A stretch of DNA of 58,778 bases, from the NCBI GenBank assembly GCA_020436165.1, contig JAGQYI010000055.1, positions 1-58,778 on the forward strand. The letters are read 5' to 3'. Position 1 is the stretch's first letter; every line of letters starts with the position of its first letter. This DNA comes from Cyclobacteriaceae bacterium. GTDB lineage: Bacteria > Bacteroidota > Bacteroidia > Cytophagales > Cyclobacteriaceae. This document shows positions 52,678 through 58,778 of this stretch, piece by piece. The notes under the pieces were generated by a model. It made no database searches. It worked only from the letters and a program-made list of their open reading frames with translations, and had not been told where the DNA came from. A program made the translations under genes and the position numbers.

Positions 52678-53397
52678 TTATTTTGCTCCTCTAATATAAT
52701 ACTTTAACTTTCTGTTAATGCGTCTAATTAAAGAGTCATTAATTGGGATGTTCACTGGTTGGTATGTGGAGTTTTGTTTTTGTTTTAACACAATTATTTG
52801 GTAGTCCTCCGGATTATTAAAAATAGAGTATGTGTTCAAATAATGAACATATAGATTGGTGTTATCGAGGTTTTTAAGTAACTCCAGAGTGTGAACAGGC
52901 TGGTCTATTACTTGTAAATCTTCTTTCTTGTATTGAGTAGCCCATTCAAGATAGTATGGCGATGGAATGTGGATTAGAATGAAACCTTCTTTTTTCAAAA
53001 GCTTACTTAGCTTGTCAAATAAAGTTCTGTGCTGAGCCAGGGGTATATGTTCAATAACGTCTGGGAGAACAATTACATCATAGATACCACCAATATCGAT
53101 CTCAATAATATCTCCACTAATTAACTCAAGGTTTTCATACTTTTTAAGTCTTTTTTTTGCTATCTCAATACTCTTCTCGGAGATGTCTATGGCAGTAACA
53201 TTTGCATCCAAACTTAAGTATTGGAGCATGAGCTTGGTCTGTGTTCCAATGCCACATCCTATTTCTAAAAAACGGCCCTTCTTGGGCATTCCAAAAACCT
53301 CCAACCATCGTTGAATCGATAAATGGCGATGATGAATGCCAGCATTTAACTGCCTTTCAGAATAGCTATCGTAAAATTCTTTTACTTCCTTGCTCAT
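52678..53397 (-). CDS. Class I SAM-dependent methyltransferase
   Basis: 239 residues. SAM motif RFLEIGCGIGTQTKLML (about 40-56), acidic motif ANVTAIDISEKSIEIAKKR, and DVIVLPDVIEHIPLAQH with the post-motif II region, all of the Methyltransf_11/23 type. LLKKEGFILIHIPSPYYLEWATQY follows. A surface-glycan methyltransferase by context. The start lies 32 nt inside the flippase gene, and the stop is 1 nt before asnB. No membrane segment. Confidence 0.9.
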   Translation of the reverse strand: MSKEVKEFYDSYSERQLNAGIHHRHLSIQRWLEVFGMPKKGRFLEIGCGIGTQTKLMLQYLSLDANVTAIDISEKSIEIAKKRLKKYENLELISGDIIEIDIGGIYDVIVLPDVIEHIPLAQHRTLFDKLSKLLKKEGFILIHIPSPYYLEWATQYKKEDLQVIDQPVHTLELLKNLDNTNLYVHYLNTYSIFNNPEDYQIIVLKQKQNSTYQPVNIPINDSLIRRINRKLKYYIRGAK

Positions 53398-54670
53398 AAT
53401 TACTTATTTTCCATAGATATATGACTCGACTTCCTGAAACGATACTTTTTATGACAATAAAAAAAATCAGTAAAGTTTCAAAAGACACCTTATATAGTAT
53501 CGAAAAGCCACTCATTATTCCAAGCAATACAACATCAAAAATGTTAAAAAAAAGCTTACTCTTTTGCCTGGAAAAAACAACAAATCCACTTTGGAAAGTT
53601 TGATCAATAAAAAGGATAATATAATACCAACAGAAAAGATTTACAATTGTTTCTATCTTACTCCACTTTGCTCCTAGAAATGAAGTAAAAAATGATGCTG
53701 GTAACAAATATATTGTTGTGAAACCAAGAATGGAAATGAGGCTTATGATCAAGAGCATTTTATCATAAAAACGGTGGCTCTTTTCTCCATCTCTCAAATT
53801 GACAAGCCTTTCTGTTATAACAGGTTGGAAGGAATTGGATAGCATGTTTAATGGGATATTTAATAGAGAAATTGCCATTGAAAGCTGACCCAAAACATTT
53901 TTATCGTACAAGAACGCGACAATAAGAATAATTATTTGATTACTGAGTGTTGCAAGCCATGTTGAAGGCATTGAATATAAAGGAAACTCTTTTTGTGTTA
54001 TTAGTGTCTCCTTTAAATGAGTCTTATTGGTAAAGCTAAATACGCTCCTGTCAGGAAATTTAAGAATGAGAATAAGTATGTTTATAAGCTTACTTGCTAC
54101 ATCACTAATTAAAAGTCCGATCGTACCAAAATTTAATATACCAGCTCCTACATTTAGCAACTTGGCTGAAAAAGCTTCGGAAACACTGACGCTCGTGTTA
54201 AGTTTGAATCTCTTTAGTCTGATATTTAGAGCAGCTAGAGCGGCTATCCCTGATGAAATAATGAAGCCAGCAATAATTAAATACCAGTATTTAGAAAAAA
54301 TAGAAGTAGAAAGGGAATAATCTAATAAATGCCTGAACACATAAATAAGTGGGGTGAAAATAAGGGTGAAGGATAAAATTACAGCTAAAGCAAGGGTAAA
54401 TACTTTTGGTATCTCATCTTTTTTTACTGTACTAATGGCCAGTGGAAGAGATAGCGTTCCTAAGACAACCAGGTTTTGAACAATGGTATTATATATTGCG
54501 AACTCGCCATAGCTTTCTGGTAGATATAACCTGGCGATAATTGGCGTAAGTATAAGAGCCAGAATAGCCACAATTACTTTACCCCCAAATACGAAAGAAA
54601 CATCCTTAAAGAAAGTACTTTCAGACTTTAAAAAAGTAGTAAGTTTTCCGAATAAACCTTTTATAGTCAA
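53366..54670 (-). CDS. Polysaccharide flippase (Wzx-like, MATE/PST family)
   Basis: 434 residues, about 12 membrane helices beginning FGGKVIVAILALILTPIIARLYLPESYGEFAIYN, the classic start of oligosaccharide flippases that move lipid-linked repeat units to the periplasmic face. The charged loop RGLRRERIK common in the family is partly visible as ALNIRLKRFKLN. The start codon is TTG at 54670; an in-frame stop lies shortly upstream and no ATG gives a full first helix. It is the first gene of the 15-kb operon. In the 51 nt upstream only a 7-of-8 -7 box (TACAATTG, 54692-54699) was found. It overlaps the methyltransferase gene by 32 nt. No Wzy polymerase or Wzz was identified in the window. Confidence 0.92.
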   Translation of the reverse strand: MTIKGLFGKLTTFLKSESTFFKDVSFVFGGKVIVAILALILTPIIARLYLPESYGEFAIYNTIVQNLVVLGTLSLPLAISTVKKDEIPKVFTLALAVILSFTLIFTPLIYVFRHLLDYSLSTSIFSKYWYLIIAGFIISSGIAALAALNIRLKRFKLNTSVSVSEAFSAKLLNVGAGILNFGTIGLLISDVASKLINILILILKFPDRSVFSFTNKTHLKETLITQKEFPLYSMPSTWLATLSNQIIILIVAFLYDKNVLGQLSMAISLLNIPLNMLSNSFQPVITERLVNLRDGEKSHRFYDKMLLIISLISILGFTTIYLLPASFFTSFLGAKWSKIETIVNLFCWYYIILFIDQTFQSGFVVFSRQKSKLFFNIFDVVLLGIMSGFSILYKVSFETLLIFFIVIKSIVSGSRVIYLWKISNYEQGSKRILR

Positions 54671-54721
54671 TCTTAAGATTTATAATTACTGCAATTGTAG
54701 TTATTACTTTGCTTATGAGGT

Positions 54722-55225
54722 CTACAAACTACTGATGAACTCTTCAAAAGTTTGAGTCTTGTACGTACCGCTCCCTATGAATTTTACAATAGGGTAGAAG
54801 TCGCTGGGGCCCCTGTAACCGGCCAATATGGTGATACGTTCCATTTTTTCATTCAAAAAAACAACAGATGGGTAGCTTAACTTTCCATCCAGAAGTGCAA
54901 CGGCCAGTTCATTGTAACCTCGTCTTCCGTTCTCAATAAACTTGAATGTGTAGTTATTAAAAAGAACGGATTCCTGCTGTTCGGCATTGAATTTAACTGG
55001 ATAAAATTCATTTTGGAGCACTTCAGCCACTTTAGGATCATTAAAAGTTGCTGCATCCATTTTTTTACACCACCCACACCAATCAGTATAAACATCGATA
55101 AAAATAGGTTTAGGTGTGGTTTTGGACTTCGCTACTGCATCTTCAAAGGTCAACCACTGTACCTGAGCAAGTACAGAGGTGCTATAACCCAGAAGAACAA
55201 CTAAAAAAATATAAAGTCTTTTCAT
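54722..55225 (-). CDS. Secreted thioredoxin-fold protein
   Basis: 167 residues with a Sec signal (SVLAQ). Thioredoxin fold: KPIFIDVYTDWCGWCKKMD holds the redox pair Cys50-x2-Cys53 (CGWC). FYPVKFNAEQQ follows as the second strand, and SYPSVVFLNEKMERI with the cis-Pro region. It probably reduces or exchanges disulfides in the periplasm, which would fit the Cys-rich PKD protein, though no link beyond proximity is shown. Monocistronic: the flippase operon starts after a 51-nt gap. A perfect -7 box lies 6 nt before the ATG. Confidence 0.92.
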   Translation of the reverse strand: MKRLYIFLVVLLGYSTSVLAQVQWLTFEDAVAKSKTTPKPIFIDVYTDWCGWCKKMDAATFNDPKVAEVLQNEFYPVKFNAEQQESVLFNNYTFKFIENGRRGYNELAVALLDGKLSYPSVVFLNEKMERITILAGYRGPSDFYPIVKFIGSGTYKTQTFEEFISSL

Positions 55226-55230
55226 AAATA

Positions 55231-55264
55231 CAAATATACTGCTATTGGCATCAAGTGTACCAAA
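55231..55264 (-). promoter_or_regulatory. Promoter of the thioredoxin gene
   Basis: On the minus strand TTTG (55261-55264) is followed after 22 nt by TATATTTG (55231-55238), a perfect -7 box. The leader would be nearly absent, as the box is 5 nt from the ATG. Confidence 0.45.
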
Positions 55265-55366
55265 TGTGAAGGAGGGGTGTACAGTTTCGGACTATCGAAG
55301 AGACTTAAATGCGTTAAAAATGCAAATAAGCTGTTGGCATGATCCTTGAAAGTGATGCTATGAATC

Positions 55367-55561
55367 ATGAAACAATCCAAAACCATACTTATATTAGGGA
55401 TAATCCTGGCAATCCTATCTATTGTAGCTATTTCGTACGAAGCCTCTACAAACTATAATAATGCAACTTCAGCAGGAGCCACATCCAAAACAAATGACTC
55501 CATTGCCGCCCCTTTGGTTGAAAAAACCCTGAATCTGGCAGGGTTTTCTTTCCTGAAATAG
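55367..55561 (+). CDS. Small single-span membrane peptide, 64 residues (doubtful)
   Basis: 64 residues: a short basic start, one membrane helix (ILILGIILAILSIVAISY, residues about 7-24), then a low-complexity Asn/Ser/Thr-rich tail. No recognised family. It is transcribed toward typA, and the typA terminator hairpin occupies its codons 53-60, so either its 3' end doubles as terminator or the frame is not a real gene. A long hydrophobic segment in an otherwise open frame between two genes is in its favour; absence of a promoter box is against it. Confidence 0.45.
   Translation: MKQSKTILILGIILAILSIVAISYEASTNYNNATSAGATSKTNDSIAAPLVEKTLNLAGFSFLK
55521..55547 (-). terminator. Terminator of typA
   Basis: Minus-strand stem AAAACCCTG / CAGGGTTTT (arms 55539-55547 and 55523-55531) with a 7-nt loop and a run of six T (55526-55521), 16 nt past the typA stop. 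It lies inside the 3' end of the opposite-strand 64-codon frame. Confidence 0.75.
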
Positions 55562-55562
55562 T

Positions 55563-57368
55563 TTAGGCTTCCTTGGCAGACATACGTTTGCGCTCATTCT
55601 CGTCCAGGTAGATCTTGCGCATCCTTAATGACTTAGGCGTTACTTCCAGGTATTCATCCTTCTGAATGTACTCCAGCGATTCTTCTAACGAAAACACCTT
55701 CTTAGGTGCAATTTTGGTGTTTTGGTCAGAGCCTGCTGCACGCATGTTGGTCAGCTTTTTACCTTTCTGTACGTTTACTACAATATCATTTCCTCTGGAA
55801 TGCTCTCCGATTACCTGTCCTGTATAAAGGTCTTCACCTGGATCAACGAAGAATACACCACGATCCTGTAGCTTATCAATTGAATATGCAGTGGATGGGC
55901 CATTTTCCATCGAGATCAGAGAACCGTTAACTCGACCTGGAATCTCTCCTTTCATAGGTTCATACGATTTAAAACGGTGTGTCATTACCGCTTCACCGGC
56001 CGTTGCTGTAAGTACACTGTTTCGTAATCCGATCAGGCCACGGGCAGGAATGTCAAACTCAAGGTGCTGCAAATTGCCTTTAGGCTCCATGATGGTAAGG
56101 TCTGCTTTACGCTGAGTAGCAAGTTCTATTACTTTACCGGCAGACTCTTCCGGAACGTCAACAACTAGGTGCTCAACAGGTTCACACTTAACCCCATCAA
56201 TTTCTTTAAGAATTACTTGAGGCTGTCCAACCTGTAATTCATATCCTTCGCGTCTCATGGTTTCAATAAGAACCGACAAGTGCAGGATACCACGACCATA
56301 TACAAGGAATTTATCCTCGGAACTTGTTTCCTGGATACGAAGTGCAAGGTTCTTCTCTGTCTCTTTGAATAATCTGTCTCTTAGGTGTCGTGAGGTAACG
56401 AATTTACCCTCTTTGCCAAAGAATGGTGAGTTGTTGATAGTAAACAACATACTCATCGTAGGTTCATCGATCGCAATACGTGGCAATGGTTCAGGATTTT
56501 CCAGGCTTACCAACGTATCCCCGATATCGAATCCTTCAATACCTACTACAGCACAAATATCGCCTGCTTGCACCTGGCTTACTTTTTTCTTGCCTAACCC
56601 CTCAAATACCTGTAATTCCTTAACTTTTACTTTCTGAATAGAACCATTTTTCTTACTTAGCCCCAGGTTTTCCCCCTCTTTAATTGTTCCTCTAAACACC
56701 CTTCCAATGGCAATTCTTCCTACGAATGAAGAAAAATCCAGTGAAGTTACCTGCATTTGAAGCGAACCTTCATGATAAGGAGCTGCTGGTATTTCTTTGA
56801 TGATTGTGTCAAGAAGCGGTAAAATATTGTCAGTTGGCTGTTGCCAGTCGGTACTCATCCAGCCTTGTTTTGAAGAACCATATATGGTTGGGAAATCAAG
56901 TTGTTCTTCGGTAGCATCCAGGTTGAACATTAGATCAAAAACCTGCTCGTGAACTTCATCCGGACGGCAGTTTTCTTTATCTACTTTATTAACAACCACG
57001 ATAGGTTTGAGACCCAGCCCAAGCGCTTTACCCAAAACAAAGCGGGTTTGAGGCATAACTCCTTCAAACGCATCTACCAGGAGAAGGACTCCATCTGCCA
57101 TTTTAAGTACGCGTTCCACTTCTCCACCAAAGTCAGCGTGACCAGGTGTATCAATAATGTTTATTTTGGTGTCTTTGTACGTAACAGATACGTTCTTCGA
57201 CAAAATGGTAATGCCACGCTCTCTCTCGAGATCATTGTTGTCCAATATCAACTCGCCCTGTTCATTTTTATCCCTGATCACTTCGCAGGCGTGGATGATT
57301 TTATCCACAAGCGTAGTTTTCCCATGGTCAACGTGGGCAATAATTGCGACATTCCTAATAGATTGCAT
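55563..57368 (-). CDS. typA: Ribosome-associated GTPase TypA/BipA
   Basis: 601 residues, the usual length. G1 loop AHVDHGKTTL at about 11-20, G2 RGITI, G3 DTPGHADFGGEVERV, G4 NKVDKENCRPDE, then domain II (SSFVGRIAIGRVFRG), EF-G-like domains III and V, and the BipA-specific C-terminal part GNDIVVNVQKGKKLTNMRAAG. It is a translational GTPase that binds the ribosome and helps 50S assembly and stress adaptation. Cytoplasmic. It is alone on the minus strand, with a clear promoter upstream and a terminator downstream. Confidence 0.97.
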   Translation of the reverse strand: MQSIRNVAIIAHVDHGKTTLVDKIIHACEVIRDKNEQGELILDNNDLERERGITILSKNVSVTYKDTKINIIDTPGHADFGGEVERVLKMADGVLLLVDAFEGVMPQTRFVLGKALGLGLKPIVVVNKVDKENCRPDEVHEQVFDLMFNLDATEEQLDFPTIYGSSKQGWMSTDWQQPTDNILPLLDTIIKEIPAAPYHEGSLQMQVTSLDFSSFVGRIAIGRVFRGTIKEGENLGLSKKNGSIQKVKVKELQVFEGLGKKKVSQVQAGDICAVVGIEGFDIGDTLVSLENPEPLPRIAIDEPTMSMLFTINNSPFFGKEGKFVTSRHLRDRLFKETEKNLALRIQETSSEDKFLVYGRGILHLSVLIETMRREGYELQVGQPQVILKEIDGVKCEPVEHLVVDVPEESAGKVIELATQRKADLTIMEPKGNLQHLEFDIPARGLIGLRNSVLTATAGEAVMTHRFKSYEPMKGEIPGRVNGSLISMENGPSTAYSIDKLQDRGVFFVDPGEDLYTGQVIGEHSRGNDIVVNVQKGKKLTNMRAAGSDQNTKIAPKKVFSLEESLEYIQKDEYLEVTPKSLRMRKIYLDENERKRMSAKEA

Positions 57369-57389
57369 AGTTTCCTGATTTTAAGCGCG

Positions 57390-57418
57390 CAAAGATACGA
57401 AGCTTGTTCGTCAAACAA
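57390..57418 (-). promoter_or_regulatory. Promoter of typA
   Basis: On the minus strand a TTG (57416-57418) lies 18 nt before TATCTTTG (57390-57397), the best full match to the TTG-N18-TAnnTTTG pattern in the window. The leader is about 20 nt. Confidence 0.65.
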
Positions 57419-57599
57419 TCATAAGGCGTATTATTTTACTGATATTAAACCGGAATCATGCAGTAGATTCACCATTACATAAGATGATTTTCAATGCCAC
57501 TGTTAATCTTTGTATGGTATTTAATATTACCACTTTTGCCATAATTCATTTTTTTTAATGAATTAGATGGGTTAAAATCGAAGGGCGCTATAATCTGAT

Positions 57600-57607
57600 T
57601 ATCTTTG
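57600..57607 (+). promoter_or_regulatory. -7 promoter box of metG
   Basis: TATCTTTG, a perfect match, 17 nt before the ATG at 57625. It is identical to the boxes of typA and the CotH-like gene. No TTG was found at the -33 distance. Confidence 0.5.
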
Positions 57608-57624
57608 GCAAAATTTTTTGAGCA

Positions 57625-58778
57625 ATGACAAAAACCACAAAACGATATACATTAACAGCTGCTTTACCCTACGCAAATGGACCTGTTCACATTGGCCATC
57701 TGGCAGGGGTATATGTTCCTGCGGATATTTTCGCTCGCTATTTGAGGAGCAAGGGAGAGGAGGTGCTGTTTGTATGTGGGTCTGACGAACACGGAGTTCC
57801 AATAACGATACGGGCGAAGAAAGAAGGGGTAACTCCACAGCAAATTGTAGATAAGTATCATTCCATTATCAAAAAATCGTTTGAAGATTTTGGTATTAGC
57901 TTCGATATTTATTCAAGAACTTCCTCTAAAACCCATGCAGAGACGGCATCAGCGTTTTTTAAGGACCTGTACGAAAAAGAAGAGTTTATTGAGCAGGTAA
58001 GCGAACAATATTACGACCCCAAGGCGGAACAGTTTTTGGCAGACCGGTACATTGTAGGCACATGTCCTGTATGTGGTAAGGAAGGTGCTTATGGAGACCA
58101 ATGTGAATCGTGTGGGTCATCGCTTAGCCCCACTGAATTGAAGGACCCTAAATCGGCACTCAGTGGTGAAACTCCCGTTTTAAAGGAAACCAAGCACTGG
58201 TATCTGCCCCTTGATAAATATGAACCCTGGCTCAAAGAATGGATCGTTGAAGGACATAAGAACGACTGGAAAACCAACGTGTACGGACAATGTAAGTCCT
58301 GGCTGGACCAGGGGTTGCAACCGCGCGCGGTTACACGCGACCTTGAGTGGGGTGTACCGGTACCTTTGAACAATGCGGAAGGTAAAGTGCTCTATGTTTG
58401 GTTTGATGCTCCCATTGGCTACATATCGGCCACCAAAGACTGGGCAAAAGAATCGGGCAAGGATTGGGAGCCTTACTGGAAGTCGGATGACACCAAACTG
58501 CTCCACTTTATTGGTAAGGATAACATTGTTTTCCACTGCATAATCTTTCCATCCATGTTAAAACAGCATGGCGACTATATTTTACCTGATAATGTGCCTG
58601 CCAATGAGTTTTTGAACCTGGAAGGGAATAAAATATCTACCTCCAAGAATTGGGCGGTATGGCTGCACGAGTACCTGGAAGATTTTCAGGGTAAGCAGGA
58701 TGTACTTCGTTATGTGCTTACAGCCAATGCCCCTGAAACCAAGGACAATGACTTCACCTGGAAGGATTTTCAGGCACG
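57625..58778 (+). CDS. metG: Methionine-tRNA ligase (partial, 3' end beyond window)
   Basis: 384 codons are visible from the ATG at 57625, and the gene runs off the edge. It charges tRNA-Met with methionine. The class I signature HIGH appears as HIGHLAG in [16 protein letters not shown], and GSDEHGVP follows. The zinc knuckle is seen as [18 protein letters not shown] (two CxxC pairs). The KMSKS-type motif is KISTSKNWA (in GNKISTSKN). [11 protein letters not shown] and NEFLNLEG are further family marks. Bacteroidota enzymes are about 680-690 residues, so roughly 300 are missing. Frame and start are clear. Confidence 0.96.
   Translation, partial: MTKTTKRYTLTAALPYANGPVHIGHLAGVYVPADIFARYLRSKGEEVLFVCGSDEHGVPITIRAKKEGVTPQQIVDKYHSIIKKSFEDFGISFDIYSRTSSKTHAETASAFFKDLYEKEEFIEQVSEQYYDPKAEQFLADRYIVGTCPVCGKEGAYGDQCESCGSSLSPTELKDPKSALSGETPVLKETKHWYLPLDKYEPWLKEWIVEGHKNDWKTNVYGQCKSWLDQGLQPRAVTRDLEWGVPVPLNNAEGKVLYVWFDAPIGYISATKDWAKESGKDWEPYWKSDDTKLLHFIGKDNIVFHCIIFPSMLKQHGDYILPDNVPANEFLNLEGNKISTSKNWAVWLHEYLEDFQGKQDVLRYVLTANAPETKDNDFTWKDFQA

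Noticed and set aside
56949-57482. Open frame of 177 codons on the plus strand
   Set aside because: Mostly antisense to typA and extends across its promoter; the translation resembles no protein family.
58089-58536. Minus-strand frames of 94 and 118 codons
   Set aside because: Both lie inside metG, whose own frame is continuous and fully recognisable.

Overview
This window comes from a Bacteroidota chromosome, most likely a marine member of the Cytophagales. The lineage call rests on a SusC/SusD pair, three proteins ending in type IX secretion (T9SS) sorting domains, many lipoproteins with SxC lipoboxes, near-absence of Shine-Dalgarno sequences, and TAnnTTTG promoter boxes. The genus is not determined. 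No insertion sequence, prophage, CRISPR array or rRNA was seen.

Layout. (1) 1-6.2 kb: the end of a T9SS-exported protein, then a minus-strand run of DinB, GNAT, a GH92 mannosidase and a small lipoprotein, and the aguB-aguA pair that converts agmatine to putrescine. (2) 6.3-30.8 kb: a carbohydrate-use region. It starts with a T9SS-exported CotH-like protein. A plus-strand operon follows (GH31, SGNH esterase, alpha/beta esterase, SGNH esterase). This converges, with a 1-nt gap, on a long minus-strand polysaccharide utilisation locus. In transcription order the locus reads propeller/LuxR regulator, susC, susD, GH2 beta-glucuronidase, GH16, endonuclease/exonuclease/phosphatase-like protein, GH3, mannonate oxidoreductase (SDR), mannonate dehydratase, SASA-type esterase and sulfatase. 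Together these suggest uptake and breakdown of a sulfated, acylated, glucuronate-bearing polysaccharide with a beta-glucan-like backbone, and entry of the uronate into the mannonate/KDG route. Palindromic operator-like sites sit at the divergent promoter and upstream of susC.

(3) 31-36 kb: tRNA-Met, a TerB-like protein, a MacB/FtsX-type permease with a secreted partner, a secreted GATase-like protein often mislabelled asparagine synthetase B, and an LpxL-type acyltransferase. (4) 36.1-39.6 kb: a small lipoprotein and a large VPS10/sortilin-like propeller protein. (5) 39.6-54.7 kb: a continuous minus-strand surface polysaccharide operon with a Wzx-like flippase, three methyltransferases, a glutamine-dependent asparagine synthase and five glycosyltransferases. 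It ends in a 1174-residue T9SS-exported propeller/PKD protein only 4 nt after the last sugar gene, which suggests that a cell-surface adhesin and a surface glycan are made together. (6) 54.7 kb-end: a secreted thioredoxin, a doubtful 64-residue membrane peptide, typA/bipA, and the 5' two-thirds of metG.

The two most unusual items are the adhesin joined to the polysaccharide operon (with a propeller apparently inserted into its first PKD domain) and the esterase-rich glucuronate locus with palindromic control sites. I saw no clear evidence of a wholly new defence or mobile system.
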